NCBI GenBank assembly: GCA_049317265.1
Contig: JBMOIP010000016.1
Span: 1 to 64,000 of the forward strand
From: CAIVAT01 sp049317265
GTDB taxonomy: Bacteria; Bacteroidota; Bacteroidia; Bacteroidales; FEN-979
Reading direction: 5' to 3'
DNA: 64,000 nt
Shown: positions 17,034 through 26,625 of the stretch, piece by piece
How positions within the stretch are numbered: the stretch's first letter is position 1
Layout of the letters: every line of letters starts with the position of its first letter
Program-made: the position numbers and the translations under genes
Notes under the pieces: model-generated
Database searches by the model: none
The model's input: only the letters and a program-made list of their open reading frames with translations
What the model was told of the DNA's origin: nothing

Positions 17034-20000
17034 TTATCGGATCAGGATCATTTTCAGGGTTCCCGCGTAATCACCGGCCTTCATCCGGCAGGTGTAAATG
17101 CCGGAGGGGAGTTGACGGCCATTGTCATCCCTGCCATCCCACTGGCGGGTATGCGATCCGGGCTGTACAGCAATATCCTTCCATTTGGTGAGACTTCTTC
17201 CCTGCAGGGAGAAGATTTCAAAATCAACATCCGTGGCGGATGAAAGGTCATAACGGATCTGGGTCATACCAGAAAAAGGGTTTGGAAAATTCCCTTGAAG
17301 TGACGTAACGGCAACTGTTTTCGGGTCGCCCTGACCCACCGGGAAGGTAACATGCAAGGTAACCGGAATGACAAACCTGTTGTTGTAGAGATCGCGTACA
17401 ACCAGGCTGCACTGGTAGGTTGCCGGTGGAAGGCTGCCTGCGTCGAGCTTCACTTCAACGATAGCGGTCTGGTTGTTCATCAGGCTTCCTGTTGATCCTG
17501 TGAGCGTTACCCAGTTGTTGGAGAGTCCGAAATTCCTGATTTTTACGCTTCCTGTAAGTGCATGAGGTAAAGCTCCGAGGCTGTCGCCCGTGAGCTGGTA
17601 AATAACAAACACATCATTTACAAAGGGTTCACCAATGGTGCCTGTAACAGTAGCTATCGCAGTTTCTCCCGGTTTCAGCACGCCCCTTCCCCCGGCGCTT
17701 TCACCATGCCAGTTAAGGGAGGCGCCATTGCCGGGTGTTCCCTGGAAACCAAGTTCACCCAGCGATCCACCAGCGAAGTTGGTTGCCCCGCTCACCTGGA
17801 CACCGGGAGGAAAGTCAAGTTTGACATGCTTGATATATTCGTTGTCGGCGCTGAGGTTGCTTACCGTGAACATCCAGTTGAAGGCTTGTCCGGGAACAAA
17901 TCCTTCGCTTCCGCAGGTCACATTGGAACCGGTGAGGTTGTCGGTTTGAAAAGCTTTTTTGTTCGCCGTCGTATCAAAAACCAGCACGGAATAGTTCAGG
18001 ATGCCTCCGCCAAGATTGGTAATATTCAACGACTCCACGGCATTCATCCCGGTTGGCAACGTTTTTTCGATGGAAAGCGGTGTAACGGATAGTATTGGCA
18101 CCGCACCTTCGATCAGCGGAAGTTTGATGAAGTCGACCAGGCTGCCATCCCAGCCTGTGGAAACCGAGAAATCCTTGTGATACACCCATGATAACGTATG
18201 AAACCCTTCAGGAACCCAAAAAGTCTCCTTACTCCAGCCAATTTCGCCATCCCACCGGGCCATTTCAAAATTGTCGATAAAGAAGGCCAGGTAGTCATAG
18301 CCATTGTTCCCGCTCGGATCATGCTCGCAGGAGACATATTTGTAGAAAGACACCGGACCTTCGGTCAATACATTCACATTGATGAGGAGCTTGCTCTCCA
18401 TGTTGTCGCCAAGCCATCCTGAGCGCGAGCTGAAGTTGCCTTCGTACTTCACGCCTGATTCAATGATCCAGGGGGCCTGACCTGCAGTATACCACGGAAA
18501 TTTGTTCAGGTTCCCGGTTTCAAAATCCTCCACAATCTCCCCTGAGAAGAGGTAAATTGTATCCACATATGAATAGTTGTTGTTGCCGGTGAGATTGGAT
18601 TTTATCTCGTACAGGTGCTCAAAAGATGTTGAATTTCCGGCTGTTGCATGGAAGATTAGGGTTTTTGACGAGTCGGGTTTCAGCAGGTTGATATTCGCTG
18701 AATTTACATTGAGCGTAAGGTTTGTATCGAGCGAAGTGAGCATAACATTGATCGCCGAAGCCTTGGCGCTTCCTGCATTACGATAGGTCACCAGCAGGTC
18801 GGCGCTCTCTCCCGGTTCGGGTCGGCCGTTATCGCCATCGGCAAACTGGGTTCCTGTGATGTGAAATACCGGGGCATGGGCAATCAGTGTCAGTGGACGT
18901 TGAAATCCCTGCTCCTGTGACTGGACATGCAACATAAGGGTAAATGCATGGTTGTCGGGCACTACCGGGGAGACCAGAAAAGAGAGTACATCGGTAAGGG
19001 TGAGATTTTGCCCTCCGGCAATCACAGGTACCATTTCCGTGCTGTCGATCAGGGTGATATAGGGGTCGGATTCCGAAATGGAGAAGGCGACCTGGTTAAA
19101 GGTCTGGGTGCCTATATTGTTGACATTGAGCGTTATTTTTGCTGTCTCCCCGAATTCGATGAGTGTATCTCCGCCAGAATTGATCGTCTGGCCGATGAGC
19201 AGGCCAACGGTATTAAATATCAATACCCTGGTAGAGGAAATATTGTTGTTATCCGTCACCTGGAATTTAACCGGCAGATTCTGGTACGAATAGGTTGGCG
19301 TTCCGGTGAAATGACCGTCTTCGGTGATTTGCATTTCGGGTGGAAAGCCGCACGATGTAAATTTATCCAGGGTATTGGCGGTGATGGCCGGAACATTGTT
19401 CAATGCCGAAAACTGGTAGTTCTTATTGTCTCCCGAGGATAACCCGCCTGTCCAGGTGGTTCCCACAGGGTATGTCATATCGCCGTAGTAATATTCGATG
19501 GTACCGTTGGAGTAAAGTTTGACGGCAAAGTTGAGGTTGGTGCTTCCCTGCATGCCGGAAAGAGAGGCTTTCCAGCGGATGATCGCATAGTTGGCCGTGC
19601 CTTCAAACCATACTCCCTGTGAAGAAGATGGATAGATCGCCAGGTCGCACATAAAGGGTGATATGATGGAGGTCTGCTTGAACAACAGCATTTTATCAAT
19701 GATGTAGGGCCAGGTGTAGGGCTGATCGTCGAAGAGGATGTACCCATCTGCATAAACATAAACCTTGTTGATGATTTTTTTGTAGAACGGGAAGCTGAAA
19801 CCGAGCGTTTTTACTGCATATCCTGTGTTGTTGTTCGTAAGGGTAAGCTGTTGTGCAGTCACCGCCGGGAATGCAGCAGTGGTATTGAATTCAGGGTAAT
19901 CGAGTTTCGCATCCCACAGGTAGGGAGGTGTTCCTCCGCTGGCATTAAGGGTAACATTGTATGGCTGGTACAACTGTGCCGGCGGCAGGGTGGCATTGGT

Positions 20001-21455
20001 GATGGATGGTTTAACGATGTTGAGGGTATAGTTGAGACTGAGACGGGTAAGGGTGTTATTCTGAATGGGAATGTTTGAACCGGGATAGGAAGTAGTAATA
20101 GCCGGAGTGCCGGTATAGTCGACCAGCGACCAGTTAACAATCTCCCCTGTGCCAACACCGGAAGGGTCGGTCTCCTGCACCTGGAGGAAAAATTTTGCCG
20201 GCAGGTTGCTGTTGATCTGGTTGACCAGCGGCGCCAGGTCAAGGCCGAATTCGATGGTTTTATCTGCCTCGGTGGTACCTCCCTGCATGAAGTGGTCGCC
20301 ACCCTGGTTGTTGAAAATCGGGAATTCCAGCACATAGGAAGGAGCCGTGGCAGCCATGTCGGTATTCACCCCGGCCGTAACCTGAAGTTTGTTGCGCGAA
20401 GTGTGTTTCAGCGTAACCTTCATGGTTAGTTTCGGCGAGCAGGTACTTTTGACATCGAGCACATATACCGTATGGTTCCATATTCCGCCCAGGGTGTTGG
20501 CGTCGGCCAGGTTCTTGTACATGGTATAGCAAAACCCCAGGTTGCACCAACCGGTTCCGGCATAGCCGTTGGCAAACTTCAATCCGCCTTTCTCCCAGTC
20601 GTGCATATCCACCACTCCGTCGTTGTTGATGTCGATGTTATTTGTATACAAACCATCGCCATTGAAGTCGTAGCGGATGGAGTCGTTGTACCCGCAGATG
20701 GTCCAGGCATGGGAAGGGCTGCTGCCCCAGTAGTTCTGCACAAATTTTCCTGCTTCAGGTGTGTTGGCCGGCAGGGTGGCCGATGGTGTTCCATACTGGC
20801 CATAAATATTCGCCACGCCTCCCACGGCCGCTCCTTCGAGGTGGTCGTAAAGCCAGTATTTGAGTGTTTGTAACCCTTCCGGGGTATCAACACGAATCGC
20901 TTTCACTGAATTGAGGCGGTTCTGCATGCCGTTGTAGTACATGTCATAGCCGGAGATCCAGCGTGTATAACCGCCGGTATTCTGGGCGCCGCCATAGTCG
21001 GCGACATTCATGTTACCACAGGCTTTCACTATCTCCCAGGAGTCGAAAAAACTGACCCCCTGGTAGTTGTTGGCATTGTTCAGAAAGTCATAGGTGAAGT
21101 GCGAAGGATACTGCGTTGAATTCTGGTTGGCGGCCAGTCCGCGCCGGCGGTCGATCTCATAGGTGAAGTTGAAGGAGATCCCTGCCGATTGCCCGCACTC
21201 GTATCCCGATTGCCAGGTAATGGGCCGGAAATAGGGCTGGGCTGAGTTGTCAATGCTGATTGGCAGCAACGGAGCATCCTTGGTCTTGTACAACTCAGGA
21301 AGTTGCAATTCGGGGATGTTGGAAAGCACAAAAAGTTCATTCGGTGTCAGCGAAACCGGCTCAATTCCCCTCTGGTAGGGAAGTTCCTGGCCAAAGGTCG
21401 GCTGACACATCAGCAACAGCGAAAGAACGGAAATGATCCCAACGATTTTTTTCAT
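17034..21455 (-). CDS. C1 (papain-like) peptidase-domain protein with T9SS tail
   Basis: The ATG at 21455 (MKKIVGIISVLSLLLMCQPTFGQ) gives 1,473 residues with a clean signal peptide; the longer frame overlaps the neighbouring gene. Residues about 70-390 resemble a C1 peptidase: WQSGYECGQSAGISF around Cys87, later SHAWTICGYND for the His region, then GTGWCNLGFCYTMYKN. The classical CGSCW motif is not present, so activity is uncertain. The middle is a series of beta-sandwich and CARDB-like repeats (NSGGDTLIEFGETAKITL, LSIEKTLPTGMNAVESLNI). The end (FPNPFSGMTQIRYDL to GTLKMILIR) is a FlgD-like/T9SS sorting domain. It is the first gene of the operon with the FG-GAP-like and GH16-like genes. Confidence 0.8.
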   Translation of the reverse strand: MKKIVGIISVLSLLLMCQPTFGQELPYQRGIEPVSLTPNELFVLSNIPELQLPELYKTKDAPLLPISIDNSAQPYFRPITWQSGYECGQSAGISFNFTYEIDRRRGLAANQNSTQYPSHFTYDFLNNANNYQGVSFFDSWEIVKACGNMNVADYGGAQNTGGYTRWISGYDMYYNGMQNRLNSVKAIRVDTPEGLQTLKYWLYDHLEGAAVGGVANIYGQYGTPSATLPANTPEAGKFVQNYWGSSPSHAWTICGYNDSIRYDFNGDGLYTNNIDINNDGVVDMHDWEKGGLKFANGYAGTGWCNLGFCYTMYKNLADANTLGGIWNHTVYVLDVKSTCSPKLTMKVTLKHTSRNKLQVTAGVNTDMAATAPSYVLEFPIFNNQGGDHFMQGGTTEADKTIEFGLDLAPLVNQINSNLPAKFFLQVQETDPSGVGTGEIVNWSLVDYTGTPAITTSYPGSNIPIQNNTLTRLSLNYTLNIVKPSITNATLPPAQLYQPYNVTLNASGGTPPYLWDAKLDYPEFNTTAAFPAVTAQQLTLTNNNTGYAVKTLGFSFPFYKKIINKVYVYADGYILFDDQPYTWPYIIDKMLLFKQTSIISPFMCDLAIYPSSSQGVWFEGTANYAIIRWKASLSGMQGSTNLNFAVKLYSNGTIEYYYGDMTYPVGTTWTGGLSSGDNKNYQFSALNNVPAITANTLDKFTSCGFPPEMQITEDGHFTGTPTYSYQNLPVKFQVTDNNNISSTRVLIFNTVGLLIGQTINSGGDTLIEFGETAKITLNVNNIGTQTFNQVAFSISESDPYITLIDSTEMVPVIAGGQNLTLTDVLSFLVSPVVPDNHAFTLMLHVQSQEQGFQRPLTLIAHAPVFHITGTQFADGDNGRPEPGESADLLVTYRNAGSAKASAINVMLTSLDTNLTLNVNSANINLLKPDSSKTLIFHATAGNSTSFEHLYEIKSNLTGNNNYSYVDTIYLFSGEIVEDFETGNLNKFPWYTAGQAPWIIESGVKYEGNFSSRSGWLGDNMESKLLINVNVLTEGPVSFYKYVSCEHDPSGNNGYDYLAFFIDNFEMARWDGEIGWSKETFWVPEGFHTLSWVYHKDFSVSTGWDGSLVDFIKLPLIEGAVPILSVTPLSIEKTLPTGMNAVESLNITNLGGGILNYSVLVFDTTANKKAFQTDNLTGSNVTCGSEGFVPGQAFNWMFTVSNLSADNEYIKHVKLDFPPGVQVSGATNFAGGSLGELGFQGTPGNGASLNWHGESAGGRGVLKPGETAIATVTGTIGEPFVNDVFVIYQLTGDSLGALPHALTGSVKIRNFGLSNNWVTLTGSTGSLMNNQTAIVEVKLDAGSLPPATYQCSLVVRDLYNNRFVIPVTLHVTFPVGQGDPKTVAVTSLQGNFPNPFSGMTQIRYDLSSATDVDFEIFSLQGRSLTKWKDIAVQPGSHTRQWDGRDDNGRQLPSGIYTCRMKAGDYAGTLKMILIR

Positions 21456-21478
21456 GACGGCAGGCTTTACGTAAATCA

Positions 21479-21486
21479 CAAATTTA
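21479..21486 (-). promoter_or_regulatory. -7 motif for the C1-peptidase operon
   Basis: TAAATTTG on the minus strand, 23 nt before the ATG at 21455, overlapping the stop codon of the upstream SGNH gene. This supports the chosen start. Confidence 0.5.
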
Positions 21487-22947
21487 CTGTTTCTTTTTCG
21501 ATTGCTCGTAGGAATTAATTGCATCCAGCAACATGACCGAATCAACGGGAATATTCCATTTTTTTGCCTTTTCTTTTACGTTGGCAAGCCAGTCGGAATT
21601 GCTCCAGATGCCAAGCCGGATATACTGGATCGTGTCGCGGCTCGTCTTTCCCGGGAGGTTTGAATAACTGCTGAGAAACGAATATTGAGCGTTTTCGCGG
21701 ATGATTTCATCGATGGGGCGGTGCAACTCCTTCGATTTCATGACCATGAAACGGAACCAATCCCGCTCGCTCCTGATCACATTTTCGATGCTATCCTGTT
21801 TACAATCGAGTATTTCAGGATGGAACGCCCGGAATGCCTCATCGGCAAAACCCCAGAAAGCACAATGGAGATTAATCTCGGAAACCATTACCAGCAACAC
21901 TTTGTGATTCAACAGTTTTTCGCGGAAGTTCGATTTGTCAGCACGGACAGGCGGGAAATCATTCTGATGGGGATAGAGGCTGCTGTTGTAGTAGTAATAG
22001 TCCTGCAGGCCAAACATCTTCTTGCCGTAGGTCTCTATCAGCTGGATATAATAGCTGTCGGCAATCACCATAGCGGGCATCTTCCCGTCGGGAATCGCAT
22101 TGAATGAAACAACCGGGTATGCTCCTGGCGTCGACCTCAGCGGAAATACCAGGTTGAGCATCTTGCCAATGTCGTAGTCGGATCCCAGCGAATTACCCGA
22201 GAGATGAAGGTGGTGCACTTTAAATTCAGGCATTTTCACCCCTGAAGCGCCGGCCACATACCTGGCTATCGTATCTGCAACAAGATGAACGCCATACATA
22301 CTCCAGTGCATGCCATACCTTGGAAAGAGCGGGTACCGGCAGGTATCTTTTATCTTCAGGAAAAAAGGGTTGATGTCGAGGAACGGCAATCCGATCTGTG
22401 TGGCCCGTTCGGTGAAATAGTCATAATTACTCTGTTTTCGGTTCTTGGGATGGAACCTTGAAGGGATGTACTCAGGAAAGATGCTGGCCTTTCCTGACTC
22501 AAACACCAGGATCAGCGGTATATGGTAATATGCCAGGCTGTCACGGACATTTTTCAGGCGGGAGAGTTTCTGATCGATGCTCTTTTTCCCTATAAAGTAG
22601 TCTCCATTGTATTCACGGATGTAATCCTCCTCATACAAATACCGGTTCCTGCCTTCCAGGAAACCCTGGGCATGGGTTTGCCCGAAAAAGGAGTAATCAT
22701 ACTGGTTGTGAATCCTGATCAGGGTATTCCTGAGACCTGTGTACTCGTTCAGCCGTGTGGCATACACCTCCTGAAAGTCCTGTGAAAACCACCGTGTCCA
22801 GGTAAAATATTTCAGATCAGGGCGTTCAACCTGCGGAAAGAAGCCCTGCAGCGGCGTTTCCGCGACAATGTCAAAGTGGTACTGGATGGCCGAAAGGGTC
22901 ATGGTGGCCAGGATAAGAAAGAGGAGGGTGAATTTAAGGAAGCGCAC
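21484..22947 (-). CDS. AlgX/AlgJ-like SGNH-hydrolase protein 1
   Basis: A 487-residue protein with an N-terminal signal anchor (residues 5-22) and an extracytoplasmic SGNH-hydrolase-like domain. Motifs shared with the paralogs at 30011 and 31320 are LIRIHNQYDYSFFG, RYPLFPRYGMHWSMYG (His214) and MVIADSYY (Ser298). In alginate AlgX and AlgJ the triad is Asp-x-His plus Ser; here the position two before His is Gly212. Such proteins transfer acetyl groups delivered by an AlgI-type MBOAT onto polysaccharide. The matching MBOAT is at 28525. It is transcribed from its own promoter, divergent from the GT-C gene at 23075. Confidence 0.75.
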   Translation of the reverse strand: MRFLKFTLLFLILATMTLSAIQYHFDIVAETPLQGFFPQVERPDLKYFTWTRWFSQDFQEVYATRLNEYTGLRNTLIRIHNQYDYSFFGQTHAQGFLEGRNRYLYEEDYIREYNGDYFIGKKSIDQKLSRLKNVRDSLAYYHIPLILVFESGKASIFPEYIPSRFHPKNRKQSNYDYFTERATQIGLPFLDINPFFLKIKDTCRYPLFPRYGMHWSMYGVHLVADTIARYVAGASGVKMPEFKVHHLHLSGNSLGSDYDIGKMLNLVFPLRSTPGAYPVVSFNAIPDGKMPAMVIADSYYIQLIETYGKKMFGLQDYYYYNSSLYPHQNDFPPVRADKSNFREKLLNHKVLLVMVSEINLHCAFWGFADEAFRAFHPEILDCKQDSIENVIRSERDWFRFMVMKSKELHRPIDEIIRENAQYSFLSSYSNLPGKTSRDTIQYIRLGIWSNSDWLANVKEKAKKWNIPVDSVMLLDAINSYEQSKKKQ

Positions 22948-22984
22948 TGAAATATCGTGTTAAATGCAACTGCTTATACTCCTA

Positions 22985-22992
22985 CAAATTTA
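22985..22992 (-). promoter_or_regulatory. -7 motif for SGNH protein 1
   Basis: TAAATTTG on the minus strand, 38 nt upstream of the 22947 start. Confidence 0.5.
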
Positions 22993-23074
22993 GAGAATTT
23001 TGAATCCCAATGGCGCATTTTTCCTATATTTACCGCTGGAATCATGCACCTCGCATATAAATTGTTTTATCCGG

Positions 23075-24643
23075 ATGAAAAGAAAAGCTGATTTCCTGTT
23101 TATTACCCTGTTATTGGCCGTCTCGGCTCTTTATGGCTATCACGACATCTTATTTGCACGCCCTGCCTACCATCATATATGGCGACAGGCCGATTGTTTA
23201 TCGATGACCATGAACTATTACCAGGACAACCGTAATTTCTTCAGGCCTGCCGTTAACTGGGTTGGCGATCATGGAGGCAGAACAATCAGCGAATTCCCCA
23301 TCATCTATTTCACGGTGGGACAACTCTGGAAGGTTTTCGGTCACCATGAGTTCATGCTCCGGTTGATTGACCTGCTCATTGTATTCACAGGTCTGTTCTC
23401 GCTTTTCCGCTTTTTGCGTGAATTTTTATCCGATACCTTATGGGCCATCATTGTCCCGTTTTTTCTCTTCAGCTCCCCCATCCTCGGGTATTTTACCAAC
23501 AATTTCCTGGCAGATGCCCCGGCGCTTGGCCTGGCCCTTACCGGGGGTTACGTGTTTTGGAAGGCTGTTCAACTGGAGAGCAGAAAGTGGTACTACTTTT
23601 CATTTCTGCTGTTTCTGACAGGAGGTTTGCTCAAACCGTCCGCCCTGCTGTTGTTTTTCGGGCTCCTGGCCATCCACCTGTACAGCATTGTTTTTCAGCG
23701 AAATAAAAGAGACTGGTATCACAAGGCGACCCGGTTATGGCCCTACCTTTGGGTCATCATCCTGATCATGGTCTGGACCGGTTATACGATCTATTACAAC
23801 ACCCGGAACCTTGACTGCTTCTTCCTTCACGGGATATTCCCGATATGGGGCACCGATGCTGCCGGGAGGGCTGCGATCTGGGAATCCTTCACAAAGGCCC
23901 TTCTGAAAGGGTTCTTCAACATATACGCCCTGATTTTCTTAGCGGCCCTTTTCCTCTCCATGTTCATCTTCTTTAAAAAAGTAAACAGGTTTTTCCTCTT
24001 TCTTACCTTGCTGGTATTTTCAGGTTGCATCCTCTTCTTTCTCCTCTTTTACCAGGCGTTCAATGTGCACGACTATTACCTTATCAACCTGCTGATTTTC
24101 ATTCCGTTCCCATTGATCGTCATGCTTGACATGCTGCATCGGAATTATCCACGGGTTTTCAGGAATATCATCCTGAAAACGGTCGCTTCCATCGGGGTCA
24201 TCGTTCTTTTATACATGGGGGCAGTCAATACCAGGATGAGGTATTACCCCAGGCAGGATTTTGTACAGAAGAGCATTCTTGTTGAAAAAGAGGACATTAC
24301 AAATTTCATTAAATGGTCTGACTACTGCGGAACCTACTTCAAGGTTTTCGAGACCATCACGCCCTACCTGCGAAGCCTGGGAATAAAGCGCGACGACCTG
24401 GTGTACAGCACACCCGACGGCACCTACAATGTAACCCTATACCTGATGGACCAGAAGGGGTTCAGTGATTGGTATATTGGCAGCTTCCCCGAGGAAAAAA
24501 GGATGGAGACGGTTAAATCACTTGGGGCCAGGTACCTGATTATCAACGACTCTGCCTTATACAGCAAGCCATACATCCAGCCTTACCTGCACCATAAGCT
24601 TGGCACCTATAAAAATGTGGAGATCTTTGATTTAAACCTGTGA
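23075..24643 (+). CDS. GT-C-fold (PMT/ArnT/GT39-like) membrane glycosyltransferase
   Basis: The ATG at 23075 (MKRKADFLF) gives 522 residues and about 11-12 membrane helices. After helix 1 the first extracytoplasmic loop reads AYHHIWRQAD, with Asp40 in the place of the catalytic acid of GT-C enzymes. A Pro/Arg-containing loop later (HGGRTISEFPIIYF) is typical of the ArnT/GT39 group, and a soluble C-terminal tail of about 110 residues follows. Such enzymes move sugars from polyprenyl-phosphate donors to acceptors on the periplasmic side; the GT2 at 36415 could make the donor. Its stop overlaps the next start (TGATG), so the two genes are translationally coupled. Confidence 0.8.
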   Translation: MKRKADFLFITLLLAVSALYGYHDILFARPAYHHIWRQADCLSMTMNYYQDNRNFFRPAVNWVGDHGGRTISEFPIIYFTVGQLWKVFGHHEFMLRLIDLLIVFTGLFSLFRFLREFLSDTLWAIIVPFFLFSSPILGYFTNNFLADAPALGLALTGGYVFWKAVQLESRKWYYFSFLLFLTGGLLKPSALLLFFGLLAIHLYSIVFQRNKRDWYHKATRLWPYLWVIILIMVWTGYTIYYNTRNLDCFFLHGIFPIWGTDAAGRAAIWESFTKALLKGFFNIYALIFLAALFLSMFIFFKKVNRFFLFLTLLVFSGCILFFLLFYQAFNVHDYYLINLLIFIPFPLIVMLDMLHRNYPRVFRNIILKTVASIGVIVLLYMGAVNTRMRYYPRQDFVQKSILVEKEDITNFIKWSDYCGTYFKVFETITPYLRSLGIKRDDLVYSTPDGTYNVTLYLMDQKGFSDWYIGSFPEEKRMETVKSLGARYLIINDSALYSKPYIQPYLHHKLGTYKNVEIFDLNL

Positions 24644-26601
24644 TGAGTTATTTACGCCGCTATTTTCAACAGCTGCTTTTCGGAGTTCTGGTCGTTTTGT
24701 TTACCGTGTTGTCCCTGCTTTCGGAGGGCTATTTTGGAGGCGCCGACAACATCTCCCATTACCTGATCTCCCACTTTGCCTGTAAATACCCTTCATTGTT
24801 TCTGAATGCGTGGGGACGGCCGCTCTACACCATGGTTTCGGCACCGTTTGCAATTTTCGGGTTGCAGGGGGCTAAAATCCTGAACATTATTCTTGGCGTG
24901 ACGACTGCCTGGCTGGCTTTTCGCATTGCCACCATGCTGAAAATCCGACAGGCAATGGCTGCCATGATCTTCGTCTGTTTCACGCCGCTCTATTTTGCGA
25001 TGATGCCGACCGCGCTCACGGAGATCCTCTTCAGCTTCATCCTCGTACTCTCCATCTTCCTTTTTTTGAGGAAAGATTATGTGATGGCGGCAGTGGTAGT
25101 CTCCTTCCTTCCCTTTGCGCGCACCGAAGGATATGTGTTGCTGCCGTTATTCCTTGCTGCCCTCTGGCGGGCGAAACAACCCAAAGCAATCCCCTTCCTT
25201 GCCACAGGAATTCTCGTTTTTACCATCATTGGCGGCATCTACTACAAAGACCTCCTCTGGCTGATCAACCGCTTTCCCTACCCGATAAACTACACCCACC
25301 CGATTTACAACAAGATGGGCAGCCTGTGGCATTTCCTGGAGTTCCGGGAGATGATCCTAGGCCTTCCCATGGAGATCCTTTTCGTGGCAGGTATTGGCGG
25401 GATCGTCCGCGATCTCTTTTCAAAAGATGGCGCCATCCGGAAAAACGTATGGTTGCTGATCATCCTGGTGGTTGCACCGTTTATGGCATACCTGGTTTTA
25501 CATTCGCTCCTCTTCTGGAAAGCGATGGGAGGATCGATGGGGCTGGAAAGGGTTCTGGCGGCAGTCCTCCCCCTGGCGGCGCTGATCAGCCTGAAAGGAT
25601 TCAGCGATTTGGAGGAGTTGTTCAGGAACTCCCGTATCCTGACCATTGCATTCACCACAATCATCCTCGGGTTTATCATCTATATCCCCTTTAAAATGTA
25701 CCCGGTACCCTACCCGTTGTCTCCCGAGGAGGAGACCATCCGCAGGGCGACAGACTGGCTTAAAACCTCACCCTGGTCAGGTCGGTTATTCCTTTACACC
25801 GACAACAATGTGCCCTACTTCATGAAGGCTGATCCCTACAGGAAAAACCCTGTGGAGTGCACTCTATTTGGCGACTGTAAATTCCTCGACACCATTCCGC
25901 GCGGCACTGTGTTCATCTGGGATGCGCACTTCGGGGCCAATGAGTCGAAGATCCCGATTGATTCGCTGCTCAGGAACAAACGCCAGAAAGTTGTCAACTA
26001 CTTCCGGCCGGCCCAGCCATGGCTTACTTTCGGCGGTGGGTGGTACGATTGCTACATCACCCGCACGATAGAGGTGGGTGAAACGGCCGACAACTACGCC
26101 ATCCGCGACTCCATCCAGGACACGCTGGATGCAAGAAAGTGCACCAAACTGCTATGGGTGAACGCTTTTGAAAACCCCGGCGATGCCTGGGATCCCTCCT
26201 ATCTCACTTCCGACACCATCCATCTCGGTAAAAGGGCCTACCGGATGGATTACCGTACGGAGTACAGTCCCGGCTTTACCCAGCCGGTTTCCACGTTGCC
26301 GGTTTCCGAGGTTAAACAGGAACTGCTGGTCAATATCTATGTCAATATCCCACAGATCAGGGCGGAGATGAATACCCTGCTGGTGATCTCCTTTGAGCAC
26401 CGGAACAAATCTTACGGTTATACGGCTGTCAATTTGAATACGATCAACTTAAGACCCGGAAAATGGAACAGGGTAGCGCTTTCGGCGCCTGTTCCGAAAT
26501 TTATCTCCGACAAAGACCTCGTGAAGGTCTATATCTGGAACCCGGGAAAACAGCTCTTCTACCTGGATGATTTCAAGCTGTACGCCGGGGACCTCGATTA
26601 G
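24643..26601 (+). CDS. GT-C-like membrane protein with C-terminal jelly-roll module
   Basis: A 652-residue protein starting at the ATG that overlaps the previous stop. Residues about 1-370 hold some 10 hydrophobic segments; the first extracytoplasmic loop has EGYFGGADNISHY with Asp35, a candidate GT-C catalytic acid. RTEGYVLLPLFLAALWR resembles other Bacteroidota mannosyltransferase-like proteins. A soluble region follows. Residues about 505-652 form the locus-specific module: VNAFENPGDAWDP, YSPGFTQPV, LRPGKWNRVAL, LVKVYIWNPG and YLDDFKLY. Predicted topology puts this module outside the cytoplasm. The donor and acceptor are unknown. Confidence 0.75.
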   Translation: MSYLRRYFQQLLFGVLVVLFTVLSLLSEGYFGGADNISHYLISHFACKYPSLFLNAWGRPLYTMVSAPFAIFGLQGAKILNIILGVTTAWLAFRIATMLKIRQAMAAMIFVCFTPLYFAMMPTALTEILFSFILVLSIFLFLRKDYVMAAVVVSFLPFARTEGYVLLPLFLAALWRAKQPKAIPFLATGILVFTIIGGIYYKDLLWLINRFPYPINYTHPIYNKMGSLWHFLEFREMILGLPMEILFVAGIGGIVRDLFSKDGAIRKNVWLLIILVVAPFMAYLVLHSLLFWKAMGGSMGLERVLAAVLPLAALISLKGFSDLEELFRNSRILTIAFTTIILGFIIYIPFKMYPVPYPLSPEEETIRRATDWLKTSPWSGRLFLYTDNNVPYFMKADPYRKNPVECTLFGDCKFLDTIPRGTVFIWDAHFGANESKIPIDSLLRNKRQKVVNYFRPAQPWLTFGGGWYDCYITRTIEVGETADNYAIRDSIQDTLDARKCTKLLWVNAFENPGDAWDPSYLTSDTIHLGKRAYRMDYRTEYSPGFTQPVSTLPVSEVKQELLVNIYVNIPQIRAEMNTLLVISFEHRNKSYGYTAVNLNTINLRPGKWNRVALSAPVPKFISDKDLVKVYIWNPGKQLFYLDDFKLYAGDLD

Positions 26602-26625
26602 TTTGCACTTCCATGGCGCTGTCCA

